64,000 nt of DNA, from assembly GCF_032452875.1 (NCBI RefSeq), contig NW_026893858.1, positions 248,001-312,000 on the forward strand, written 5' to 3'. The notes under the pieces are model-generated. The model made no database searches, had not been told where the DNA came from, and worked only from the letters and a program-made list of their open reading frames with translations. Position numbers and translations under genes: made by a program. Within the stretch, counting starts at the first letter, position 1, and each line of letters begins with the position of its first letter. Below, piece by piece: positions 1-11,218 of this stretch. The stretch comes from Bos javanicus (Eukaryota; Chordata; Mammalia; Artiodactyla; Bovidae).

Positions 1-1083
1 TCAGTCACGGTATCAGTGCATGATCAGCCACGTGATCAGTGCATGATCAGCAAGGTGATCAGTGCATGATAGCCACGTGATCAGTGCATGATCAGTCACG
101 TGATCAGTGCATGATCAGGCAGGTGATCAGTGCATGATCAGCCACGTGATCAGTGCATGATCAGTCACCTGATGGGTGTATGATCAGTCACGTGACCAGT
201 ACATGGTAGCTACATGATCATTGCATGATCAGCCACGTGAGTAGTGCATGATAGCCACGTGATCAGTGCATGATCAGTCACGTGATCAGTGCATGATCAG
301 TCACGTGACAGTGCATGATCAGCCACGTGATCAGTGCATGATAGCCACGTGATCAGTGCATGATCAGTCACGTGATCAGTGCATGATCAGTCACGTGATC
401 AGTGCATGATCAGCCACGTGATCAGTGCATGATAGCCACGTGATCAGTGCATGATCAGCCACGTGATCAGTGCATGATAGCCACGTGATCAGTGCATGAT
501 CAGTCACGTGATCAGTGCATGATCAGCACGTGATCAGTGCATGATCAGCCACGTGATCAGTGCATGATCAATTACGTGATCAGTGCATGATCAGTCACGT
601 GACCAGTACATGGTAGCTACGTGATCAGTGCATGATCAGCCACGTGATCAGTGCATGATAGCCACGTGATCAGTGCATGATCAGTCACGTGATCAGTGCA
701 TGATCAGCCACGTGATCAGTGCATGATCAGTTACGTGATCAGTGCATGATCAGTCACGTGATCAGTGCATGATCAGTCACGTGATCAGTGCATGATCAGC
801 CACGTGATCAGTGCATGATCAGCCACGTGATCAGTGCATGATAGCCACGTGATCAGTGCATGATCAGCCACGTGATCAGTGCATGATCAGCCACGTGATC
901 AGTGCATGATCAGTTACGTGAGCAGTGTATGATCAGCCACGTGATCAGTGCATGGTCAGACACGTGAACAGTGTATGATCAGCCACGTGATCAGTGCATG
1001 ATATCCAAGTGATCAGTGCATGATCATCACGTGATCAGTGTATGATCAGCCACGTGAACAGTGCATGCTCAGTCACGTGATCT
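1..1083. repeat. Left partial unit (1.43-kb class)
   Basis: The window opens inside the post-island tail at TCAGTCACGG. By comparison with the tail after island 1, the missing island would start near -348, giving a unit of about 1432 bp. CACCTGATGGG at about 166 and the GCAAGGTG joint near 50 are the markers of the middle unit of the trimer. There is no block D. The last 200 bp are the pre-island flank. Confidence 0.7.
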
Positions 1084-1327
1084 GGGCCTGCTGAGCTGCG
1101 TGATTACTGTCTGCTCATCTGCTTGACAATTGCCAGCTGAGCTGCACGATTCCTGCCTGTCATCTGCTTGACAATTGCCAGCTGTGCTGCGTAATTCCTG
1201 CCTGCTCAGCTGCTTGATTATTGCCAGCTGAGCAGCATGATTCCTCACACCTGAGTTCCATGATTATTGCCTGCTGACTGTTTGATTCGTGCCTACTCAG
1301 CTCTTTGTTTATTGCCTCCAGAGGCAC
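1084..1327. repeat. Island 1 (reference copy): diverged 23-mer block rich in CAGCTG
   Basis: This 244-bp block looks unrelated to the bulk at first sight, but splits into a 5-bp lead (GGGCC), ten units of 22-23 bp and an 11-bp exit (TCCAGAGGCAC). Aligned without gaps to the bulk unit, the sixth unit (about 1204-1226) matches at about 16 of 23 positions. Units alternate between a form ending TTGACAATTGCC or TTGATTATTGCC and a form ending CGATTCCTGCC, so the local period is about 46 bp. CAGCTG (PvuII, a bHLH E-box) occurs four times, mostly at unit junctions, whereas CACGTG is absent. A minus-strand frame of 62 codons at 1160-1348 starts at TTG and is a repeat by-product. Confidence 0.85.
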
Positions 1328-1448
1328 ATGATCAGTGTATGATAGCAAACATGATCAGCGCATGATCAGTCACATGATCAGCGCCATTAAGTCACGTGAT
1401 CACTACATGATAGTCATGTGATCAGTCCATGCTCAGTCACGGTATCAG
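1328..1448. repeat. Post-island tail (reference copy)
   Basis: This is a diverged run of bulk-like units directly after island 1. Landmarks are GATAGCAAACATG, TCAGTCACATG, GCGCCATTAAG at 1381-1391, TGATCACTACATGATAG, TCCATGCTCAG and CACGGTATCAG. The same order follows nearly every other island; exceptions are those at 3324 and 53971, and the tail at 61047 is damaged. It marks the return from island to homogeneous satellite. Confidence 0.8.
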
Positions 1449-3323
1449 TGCATGATCAGCCACGTGATCAGTGCATGATCTGTCACATGATTAGTGTATG
1501 ATCATCCACGTGATCAGTGCATGGGCAGTCATGTGATCAGTGCATGATATAGACGTGATCAGTGCATGATCAGTCTCGTGATCAGTGCATGATAGCCACG
1601 TGATCAGTGCATGATCAGTCACGTGATCATGTGTGATCAGCCACGTGATCAGTGCATGATCAGCCACGTGATCAGTGCATGATCAGCCACGTGATCAGTG
1701 CATGATCAGTCACGTGATCAGTGCATGATAGCTACGTGATCAGTGCATGATCAGCCACGTGATCAGTGCATGATAGCCACGTGATCAGTGCATGATAGCC
1801 ACGTGATCAGTGCATGATCAGTCATGATGAGTGTGTGATCAGCCACGTGATCAGTGCATGATATCCACGTGATCAGTGCATGATCAGCCACGTGATCAGT
1901 GCATGATAGCCACGTGATCAGTGCATGATCAGTCACGTGATCATGTGTGATCAGCCACGTGATCAGTGCATGATCAGCCACGTGATCAGTGCATGATCAA
2001 TTACGTGATCAGTGCATGATCAGTCACGTGACCAGTACATGGTTGCTACGTGATCGTTGCATGATCAGCCACGTGAGCAGTGCATGATAGCCACGTGATC
2101 AGTGCATGATCAGTCACGTGATCAGTGCATGATCAGTCACGTGATCAGTGCATGATCATTTACGTGATCAGTGCATGATCAGTCACGTGACCAGTATATG
2201 GTAGCTACGTGATCATTGCATGACAGCCACGTGAGCAGTGCATGATAGCCACGTGATGTGTGCATGAGTTACGTGAGCAGTGTATGATCAGCCACGTGAT
2301 CAGTGCATGAGTGCCACGTGATCAGTGCATGATATGTCACGTGACAGTGTGTGATCAGCCACGTGATCAGTGCATGATCAGCCACGTGATCAGTGCATGA
2401 TAGCCACGTGATCAGTGCATGATCAGTTACGTGATCAGTGTATGATCAGCCACGTGATCAGTGCATGATCAGACACGTGATCAGTGTATGATCAGCCACG
2501 TGATCAGTGCATGATAGCCACGTGATCAGTGCATGATCAGTCACGTGATCAGTGCATGATCAGTCACGTGATCAGTGCATGATCAGCCACGTGATCAGTG
2601 CATGATCAATTACGTGATCAGTGCATGATCAGTCACGTGATCAGTGCATGGTTGCTACGTGATCATTGCATGATCAGCCACGTGATCAGTGCATGATAGC
2701 CACGTGATCAGTGCATGATCAGTCACGTGATCAGTGCATGATCAGTCACGTGATCAGTGCATGATCAGCCACGTGATCAGTGCATGATCAGTCACGTGAC
2801 CAGTGCATGGAAGCCACGTGATCAGTGCATGATCAGCCACGTGATCAGTGCATGATCAGCCACGTGATCAGTGCATGATCAGTCACGTGATCAGTGCATG
2901 ATCAGCCACGTGATCAGTGCATGATAGCCACGTGATCAGTGCATGATCAGTCACGTGATCAGTGCATGATCAGTCACGTGATCAGTGCATGATCAGCACG
3001 TGATCAGTGCATGATCAGTCATGTAGTCAGTGCATGATAGCCCGTGATCAGTGCATGATCAGTCCCGTGATCAGTGCATGATCAGCCACGTGATCAGTGC
3101 ATGATAGCCACGTGATCAGTGCATGATCAGTCACGTGATCAGTGCATGATCAGCCACGTGATCAGTGCATGATCAGCCACGTGATCAGTGCATGACAGCC
3201 ACGTGATCAGTGCATGATCAGTCACGTGATCAGTGCATGATAGCCACGTGATCAGTGCATGATCAGTCACGTGATCAGTGTATGATCAGCCACGTGAACA
3301 GTGCATGCTCAGTCACGTGATCA

Positions 3324-4702
3324 GGGCCTGCTGAGCTGCGTGATTACTGTCTGCTCATCTGCTTGACAATTGCCAGCTGAGCTGCACGATTCCTGCCTGT
3401 CATCTGCTTGACAATTGCCAGCTGTGCTGCATAATTCCTGCCTGCTCAGCTGCTTGATTATTGCCAGCTGAGCAGCATGATTCCTCACAGCTGAGTTCCA
3501 TGATTATTGCCTGACTGATTCGTGCCTACTCAGCTCTTTGTTCATTGCCTCCAGAGGCACATGATCAGTGTATGACAGCAAACATGATCAGTGCATGATC
3601 AGTCACATGATCAGTGCATGATAAGCCACGTGATCAGTGCATGATCAGTCACGTGATCAGTGCATGATCAGTCATGTGATCAGTGCATGGTAGCTGCGTG
3701 ATCAGTGCATGATCAGCCACGTGATCAGTGCATGATAGCCACGTGATCAGTGCATGATCAGCCACGTGATCAGTGCATGATCAGTCACGTGATCAGTGCA
3801 TGATCAGCCACGTGATCAGTGCATGATCAGTCACGTGACCAGTACATGGTAGCTACGTGATCATTGCATGATCAGCCACGTGATCAGTGCATGATAGCCA
3901 CGTGATCAGTGCATGATCAGTCACGTGATACGTGTGTGATCAGCCACGTGATCAGTGCATGATATCCACGTGATCAGTGCATGATAGCCACGTGATCAGT
4001 GCATGATTAGTCACGTGATCAGTGCATGATCAGTCACGTGATACATGTGTGATCAGCCACGTGATCAGTGCATGATGAGCCACGTGATCAGTGCATGATC
4101 AATTACGTGATCAGTGCATGATCAGTCACGTGACCAGTACATGGTTGCTACGTGATCGTTGCATGATCAGCCACGTGAGCAGTGCATGATAGCCACGTGA
4201 TCAGTGCATGATCAGTCACGTGATCAGTACATGATCAGTCACGTGAACAGTGCATGATCATTTACGTGATCAGTGCATGATCAGTCACGTGACCAGTATA
4301 TGGTAGCTACGTGATCATTCCATGACAGCCACGTGAGCAGTGCATGATAGCCACGTGATGTGTGCATGATCAGTTACGTGAGCAGAGTATGATCAGCCAC
4401 GTGATCAGTGCATGAGTGCCACGTGATCAGTGCATGATATGTCACGTGACAGTGTGTGATCAGCCACGTGAACAGTGCATGTTCAGCCACGTGATCAGTG
4501 CATGATAGCCACGTGATCAGTGCATGATCAGTTACGTGAGCAGTGTATGATCAGCCACGTGATCAGTGCATGGTCAGACACGTGAACAGTGTATGATCAG
4601 CCACGTGATCAGTGCATGATATCCAAGTGATCAGTGCATGATCAGTCACGTGATCAGTGTATGATCAGCCACGTGAACAGTGCATGCTCAGTCACGTGAT
4701 CA
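3324..4702. repeat. Unit 2, 1379 bp, island with 7-bp deletion and no standard tail
   Basis: The island (3324-3560) is 237 bp: 7 bp are missing around TGCCTGACTGATTCG in its ninth sub-unit. It has the CACAGCTGAG allele. After TCACATGATCAG the tail passes straight into bulk (GTGCATGATAAGCC), so GCGCCATTAAG and CACGGTATC are absent. Block D is at 4098-4486, 216 bp before the next island. It is a short unit that nevertheless carries D. Confidence 0.75.
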
Positions 4703-6044
4703 GGGCCTGCTGAGCTGCGTGATTACTGTCTGCTCATCTGCTTGACAATTGCCAGCTGAGCTGCACGATTCCTGCCTGTCATCTGCTTGACAATTGCCAG
4801 CTGTGCTGCGTAATTCCTGCCTGCTCAGCTGCTTGATTATTGCCAGCTGAGCAGCATGATTCCTCACAGCTGAGTTCCATGATTATTGCCTGCTGACTGT
4901 TTGATTCGTGCCTACTCAGCTCTTTGTTTATTGCCTCCAGAGGCACATGATCAGTGTATGATAGCAAACATGATCAGTGCATGATCAGTCACATGATCAG
5001 CGCCATTAAGTCACGTGATCACTACATGATAGTCATGTGATCAGTCCATGCTCAGTCACGGTATCAGTGCATGATCAGCCACGTGATCAGTGCATGATCT
5101 GTCACATGATTAGTGTATGATCATCCACGTGATCAGTGCATGGGCAGTCATGTGATCAGTGCATGATATAGACGTGATCAGTGCATGATCAGTCACGTGA
5201 TCAGTGCATGATAGCCACGTGATCAGTGCATGATCAGTCACCTGATGGGTGTATGATCATTCACGTGACCTGTACATGGTAGCTACATGATCATTGCATG
5301 ATCAGCCACGTGATCAGTGCATGATAGCCACGTGATCAGTGCATGATCAGTCACGTGATCAGTGCATGATCAGTCACGTGATCAGTGCATGATCAGCCAC
5401 GTGATCAGTGCATGATCAGCCACGTGATCAGTGCATGATCAGTCACGTGATCAGTGCATGATAGCTGCGTGATCAGTGCATGATCAGCCACGTGATCAGT
5501 GCATGATAGCCACGTGATCAGTGCATGATCAGTCACGTGATCAGTGCATGATCAGTCACGTGATCAGTGCATGATCAGCCACGTGATCAGTGCATGATCA
5601 GTTACGTGATCAGTGCATGATCAGTCACGTGATCAGTGCATGGTAGCTACGTGATCAGTGCATGATCAGCCACGTGATCAGTGCATGATAGCCACGTGAT
5701 CAGTGCATGATCAGTCACGTGATCAGTGCATGATCAGTCACGTGATCAGTGCATGATCAGCCACGTGATCAGTGCATGATCAGTCACGTGATCAGTGCAT
5801 GATAGCCACGTGATCAGTGCATGATCAGCCACGTGATCAGTGCATGATAGCCACGTGATCAGTGCATGATCAGTTACGTGATCAGTGTATGATCAGCCAC
5901 GTGATCAGTGCATGGTCAGACACGTGATCAGTGTATGATCAGCCACGTGATCAGTGCATGATCAGTCACGTGATCAGTGCATGATCATCACGTGATCAGT
6001 GTATGATCAGCCACGTGAACAGTGCATGCTCAGTCACGTGATCT
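4703..6044. repeat. Unit 3, 1342 bp, no block D
   Basis: Island at 4703-4946 with the CACAGCTGAG allele and GATCAGGG at its edge. The tail is complete, followed by CTGTCACATGATTAG, TATAGACG and CACCTGATGGG near 5230. The remainder is homogeneous bulk plus the pre-island flank. Confidence 0.75.
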
Positions 6045-7410
6045 GGGCCTGCTGAGCTGCGTGATTACTGTCTGCTCATCTGCTTGACAATTGCCAGCTG
6101 AGCTGCACGATTCCTGCCTGTCATCTGCTTGACAATTGCCAGCTGTGCTGCGTAATTCCTGCCTGCTCAGCTGCTTGATTATTGCCAGCTGAGCAGCATG
6201 ATTCCTCACACCTGAGTTCCATGATTATTGCCTGCTGACTGTTTGATTCGTGCCTACTCAGCTCTTTGTTTATTGCCTCCAGAGGCACATGATCAGTGTA
6301 TGATAGCAAACATGATCAGTGCATGATCAGTCACATGATCAGCGCCATTAAGTCACGTGATCACTACATGATAGTCATGTGATCAGTCCATGCTCAGTCA
6401 CGGTATCAGTGCATGATCAGCCACGTGATCAGTGCATGATCAGCCGTGATCAGTTCATGATAGCCACGTGATCAGTGCATGATCAGTCACGTGATCAGTG
6501 CATGATCAGGCACGTGATCAGTGCATGATCAGCCACGTGATCAGTGCATGATCAGCCACGTGATCAGTGCATGATAGCCACGTGATCAGTGCATGATCAG
6601 TCACGTGATCAGTGCATGATCAGTCACGTGATCAGTGCATGATCAGCCACGTGATCAGTGCATGATAGCCACGTGATCAGTGCATGATCAGTCACGTGAT
6701 CAGTGCATGATCAGTCACGTGATCAGTGCATGATCAGTCCACGTGATCAGTGCATGATCAGCCACGTGATCAGTGCATGATCAGTCACGTGATCAGTGCA
6801 TGATAGCTACGTGATCAGTGCATGATCAGCCACGTGATCAGTGCATGATAGCCACGTGATCAGTGCATGATCAGTCACGTGATCAGTGCATGATCAGTCA
6901 CGTGATCAGTGCATGATCAGCCACGTGATCAGTGCATGATCAGCCACGTGATCAGTGCATGATCAGTCACGTGATCAGTGCATGATCAGTCACGTGATCA
7001 GTGCATGATCAGCCACGTGATCAGTGCATGATCAGTTACGTGATCAGTGCATGATCAGTCACGTGATCAGTGCATGGTAGCTACGTGATCAGTGCATGAT
7101 CAGCCACGTGATCAGTGCATGATCAGCCACGTGATCAGTGCATGATAGCCACGTGATCAGTGCATGATCAGCCACGTGATCAGTGCATGATCAGCCACGT
7201 GATCAGTGCATGATCAGCCACGTGATCAGTGCATGATCAGTTACGTGAGCAGTGCATGATCAGCCACGTGATCAGTGCATGATCAGACACGTGAACAGTG
7301 TATGATCAGCCACGTGATCAGTGCATGATATCCAGTGATCAGTGCATGATCAGTCACGTGATCAGTGTATGATCAGCCACGTGAACAGTGCATGCTCAGT
7401 CACGTGATCA
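6045..7410. repeat. Unit 4, 1366 bp, no block D
   Basis: Island at 6045-6288 with the CACACCTGAG allele. The unit lacks both CTGTCACATGATTAG and CACCTGATGGG; after the tail it enters very homogeneous bulk with a single TCAGCCGTG short joint near 6440. Confidence 0.75.
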
Positions 7411-9180
7411 GGGCCTGCTGAGCTGCGTGATTACTGTCTGCTCATCTGCTTGACAATTGCCAGCTGAGCTGCACGATTCCTGCCTGTCATCTGCTTGACA
7501 ATTGCCAGCTGTGCTGCGTAATTCCTGCCTGCTCAGCTGCTTGATTATTGCCAGCTGAGCAGCATGATTCCTCACAGTTCCATGATTATTGCCTGCTGAC
7601 TGTTTGATTCGTGCCTACTCAGCTCTTTGTTTATTGCCTCCAGAGGCACATGATCAGTGTATGATAGCAAACATGATCAGTGCATGATCAGTCACATGAT
7701 CAGTGCCATTAAGTCACGTGATCACTACATGATAGTCATGTGATCAGTCCATGCTCAGTCACGGTATCAGTGCATGATCAGCCACGTGATCAGTGCATGA
7801 TAGCCACGTGATCAGTGCATGATAGCCACGTGATCAGTGCATGATCAGCCACGTGATCAGTGCATGACAGCCACGTGATCAGTGCATGATCAGTCACGTG
7901 ATCAGTGCATGATCAGTCACGTGATCAGTGCATGATCAGCCACGTGATCAGTGCATGATCAGTCACGTGATCAGTGCATGATCAGTCACGTGACCAGTAC
8001 ATGGTAGCTACATGATCATTGCATGATCAGCCACGTGAGTAGTGCATGATAGCCACGTGATCAGTGCATGATCAGTCACGTGATCAGTGCATGATCAGTC
8101 ACGTGACCAGTACATGGTAGCTACGTGATCAGTGCATGATCAGCCACGTGATCAGTGCATGATAGCCACGTGATCAGTGCATGATCAGTCACGTGATCAG
8201 TGCATGATCAGTCACGTGATCAGTGCATGATAGCACGTGATCAGTGCATGATCAGCCACGTGATCAGTGCATGATAGCCACGTGATCAGTGCATGATCAG
8301 TCACGTGATCAGTGCATGATCAGTCACGTGATCAGTGCATGATCAGCCACGTGATCAGTGCATGATCAGTCACGTGATCAGTGCATGATCAGCCACGTGA
8401 TCAGTGCATGATAGCCACGTGATCAGTGCATGATCAGTCACGTGATCAGTGCATGATCAGTCACGTGATCAGTGCATGATCAGCCACGTGATCAGTGCAT
8501 GATCAGCCACGTGATCAGTGCATGATCAGTCACGTGATCAGTGCATGATCAGTCACGTGATCAGTGCATGATAGCTACGTGATCAGTGCATGATCAGCCA
8601 CGTGATCAGTGCATGACAGCCACGTGATCAGTGCATGATCAGCCACGTGATCAGTGCATGATCAGTCACGTGATCAGTGCATGATCAGCCACGTGATCAG
8701 TGCATGATCAGTCACGTGATCAGTGCATGATATAGACGTGATCAGTGCATGATCAGTCACGTGATCAGTGCATGATAGCCACGTGATCAGTGCATGATCA
8801 GTCACGTGATCATGTATGATCAGCCACGTGATCAGTGCATGATCAGCCACGTGATCAGTGCATGATCAGTCACGTGATCAGTGCATGATCAGTCACGTGA
8901 TCAGTACATGGTAGCTACGTGATCATTGCATGATCAGCCACGTGATCAGTGCATGATAGCCACGTGATCAGTGCATGATAGCCACGTGATCAGTGCATGA
9001 TCAGTCATGTGATACGTGTGTGATCAGCCACGTGATCAGTGCATGATATCCACGTGATCAGTGCATGACAGCCACGTGATCAGTGCATGATAGCCACGTG
9101 ATCAGTGCATGATCAGTCACGTGATACATGTGTGATCAGCCACGTGATCAGTGCATGATGAGCCACGTGATCAGTGCAGG

Positions 9181-9568
9181 ATCAATTACGTGATCAGTGC
9201 ATGATCAGTCACGTGACCAGTACATGGTTGCTACGTGATCGTTGCATGATCAGCCACGTGAGCAGAGCATGATAGCCACGTGATCAGTGCATGATCAGTC
9301 ACGTGATCAGTACATGATCAGTCACGTGAACAGTGCATGATCATTTACGTGATCAGTGCATGATCAGTCACGTGACCAGTATATGGTAGCTACGTGATCA
9401 TTCCATGACGAGCCACGTGAGCAGTGCATGATAGCCACGTGATGTGTGCATGAGTTACGTGAGCAGAGTATGATCAGCCACGTGATCAGTGCATGAGTGC
9501 CACGTGATCAGTGCATGATATGTCACGTGACAGGTGTGTGATCAGCCACGTGAACAGTGCATGTTCAG
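9181..9568. repeat. Block D (reference copy): diverged 388-bp satellite segment
   Basis: This segment is made of bulk-like units with a fixed series of substitutions: ATCAATTACGTG, ACATGGTTGCTACG, GATCGTTGC, GAGCAGAGCATG, ATCATTTACG, CAGTATATGG, ATTCCATGAC, GATGTGTGCATGAG, GATATGTCACGTG and ATGTTCAG. Seventeen copies occur: 1996, 4098, 9181, 12991, 18268, 23552, 28827, 33255, 35495, 37732, 40738, 43638, 46646, 49633, 53378, 57487 and 61856 (start positions). The order of the variants is kept in all of them. Confidence 0.8.
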
Positions 9569-9783
9569 CCACGTGATCAGTGCATGATAGCCACGTGATC
9601 AGTGCATGATCAGTTACGTGAGCAGTGTATGATCAGCCACGTGATCAGTGCATGGTCAGACACGTGAACAGTGTATGATCAGCCACGTGATCAGTGCATG
9701 ATATCCAAGTGATCAGTGCATGATCATCACGTGATCAGTGTATGATCAGCCACGTGAACAGTGCATGCTCAGTCACGTGATCT
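9569..9783. repeat. Pre-island flank (reference copy)
   Basis: About 215 bp of weakly diverged units always leads into an island. Its marks are CAGTTACGTGAGCAGTG, ATGGTCAGACACGTGAAC, GATATCCAAGTGATC, GATCATCACGTG and GTGAACAGTGCATGCTCAG, followed by GATCTGGG or GATCAGGG at the island edge. The distal part is present before every island, with or without block D. It contains a GCATGC (SphI) site, which is rare in the bulk. Confidence 0.75.
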
Positions 9784-11218
9784 GGGCCTGCTGAGCTGCG
9801 TGATTACTGTCTGCTCATCTGCTTGACAATTGCCAGCTGAGCTGCACGATTCCTGCCTGTCATCTGCTTGACAATTGCCAGCTGTGCTGCGTAATTCCTG
9901 CCTGCTCAGCTGCTTGATTATTGCCAGCTGAGCAGCATGATTCCTCACACCTGAGTTCCATGATTATTGCCTGCTGACTGTTTGATTCGTGCCTACTCAG
10001 CTCTTTGTTTATTGCCTCCAGAGGCACATGATCAGTGTATGATAGCAAACATGATCAGCGCATGATCAGTCACATGATCAGCGCCATTAAGTCACGTGAT
10101 CACTACATGATAGTCATGTGATCAGTCCATGCTCAGTCACGGTATCAGTGCATGATCAGCCACGTGATCAGTGCATGATCAGCACAGGTGATCAGTTCAT
10201 GATAGCCATGTGATCAGTGCATGATTTGTCACGTGATCAGTGCATGATCAGTCAGGTGATCAGTGCATGATCAGCCACGTGATCAGTGCATGATCAGTCA
10301 CCTGATGGGTGTATGATCAGTCACGTGACCAGTACATGGTAGCTACATGATCATTGCATGATCAGCCACGTGAGTAGTGCATGATAGCCACGTGATCAGT
10401 GCATGATCAGTCACGTGATCAGTGCATGATCAGTCACGTGACAGTGCATGATCAGCCACGTGATCAGTGCATGATAGCCACGTGATCAGTGCATGATCAG
10501 TCACGTGATCAGTGCATGATCAGTCACGTGATCAGTGCATGATCAGCCACGTGATCAGTGCATGATAGCCACGTGATCAGTGCATGATCAGCCACGTGAT
10601 CAGTGCATGATAGCCACGTGATCAGTGCATGATCAGTCACGTGATCAGTGCATGATCAGCCACGTGATCAGTGCATGATCAGTCACGTGATCAGTGCATG
10701 ATCAATTACGTGATCAGTGCATGATCAGTCACGTGATCAGTACATGGTAGCTACGTGATCAGTGCATGATCAGCCACGTGATCAGTGCATGATAGCCACG
10801 TGATCAGTGCATGATCAGTCACGTGATCAGTGCATGATCAGCCACGTGATCAGTGCATGATCAGCCACGTGATCAGTGCATGATCAGTCACGTGATCAGT
10901 GCATGATCAGTCACGTGATCAGTGCATGATCAGCCACGTGATCAGTGCATGATCAGCCACGTGATCAGTGCATGATCAGCCACGTGATCAGTGCATGATC
11001 AGCCACGTGATCAGTGCATGATCAGCCACGTGATCAGTGCATGATCAGTTACGTGAGCAGTGTATGATCAGCCACGTGATCAGTGCATGGTCAGACACGT
11101 GAACAGTGTATGATCAGCCACGTGATCAGTGCATGATATCCAAGTGATCAGTGCATGATCATCACGTGATCAGTGTATGATCAGCCACGTGAACAGTGCA
11201 TGCTCAGTCACGTGATCT
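9784..11218. repeat. Unit 6, 1435 bp, no block D
   Basis: Island at 9784-10027, CACACCTGAG allele. CACCTGATGGG near 10290 identifies it as the middle type of the trimer, although the preceding 1.475-kb unit is missing here, so the trimer is represented only by 1435 + 2374 bp. Confidence 0.75.

Larger units (their letters stand above)
1084..3323. repeat. Unit 1, 2240 bp, with displaced block D
   Basis: Island 1 (CACACCTGAG allele) and a full tail are followed by CTGTCACATGATTAG near 1489 and a TATAGACG-like marker near 1553. Block D lies at 1996-2361 but ends 963 bp before the next island instead of 216, with about 750 bp of extra bulk in between. A 72-codon frame on the minus strand at 1763-1981 has a 15-residue periodicity because a 22-bp plus a 23-bp unit makes 45 bp. 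Confidence 0.75.
7411..9783. repeat. Unit 5, 2373 bp, with block D
   Basis: Island at 7411-7649 is 239 bp because 5 bp are missing at CCTCACAGTTCC. The tail reads GTGCCATTAAG instead of GCGCCATTAAG. TATAGACG occurs near 8731 and block D at 9181-9568. Length and markers are those of the third unit of the trimer. Confidence 0.75.

Noticed and set aside
1286..1302. Possible CENP-B box at GATTCGTGCCTACTCAG in the islands
   Set aside because: Only TTCG and the last G of the core fit; the central A and the first three bases of CGGG do not. By hand about 5 of 9 core positions match, so a functional box is unlikely.
1084..1327. Islands as inserted transposable elements
   Set aside because: No target-site duplication, poly-A, terminal repeats or coding remnants; the sequence resolves into 22-23 bp sub-units of the host satellite. 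I also looked for the kind of long insertion I recall for the related 1.711b satellite and saw none.
1160..1348. A 62-codon minus-strand open frame repeated identically in 24 islands, with longer variants in six others
   Set aside because: It starts at TTG (or inside repeat sequence), has no recognisable domain, ends within the island, and is broken or extended by indels in other islands (3324, 7411, 27060, 53971, 55341, 58077). Its conservation equals that of the surrounding DNA repeat, so homogenisation explains it.
2431..2620. Resemblance of GATCAGTGCA and GATATGTCAC motifs to primate beta satellite
   Set aside because: Only short words are shared; the 68-bp beta-satellite period is absent, whereas the 23-bp prototype and kilobase unit fit the bovine 1.706 satellite.
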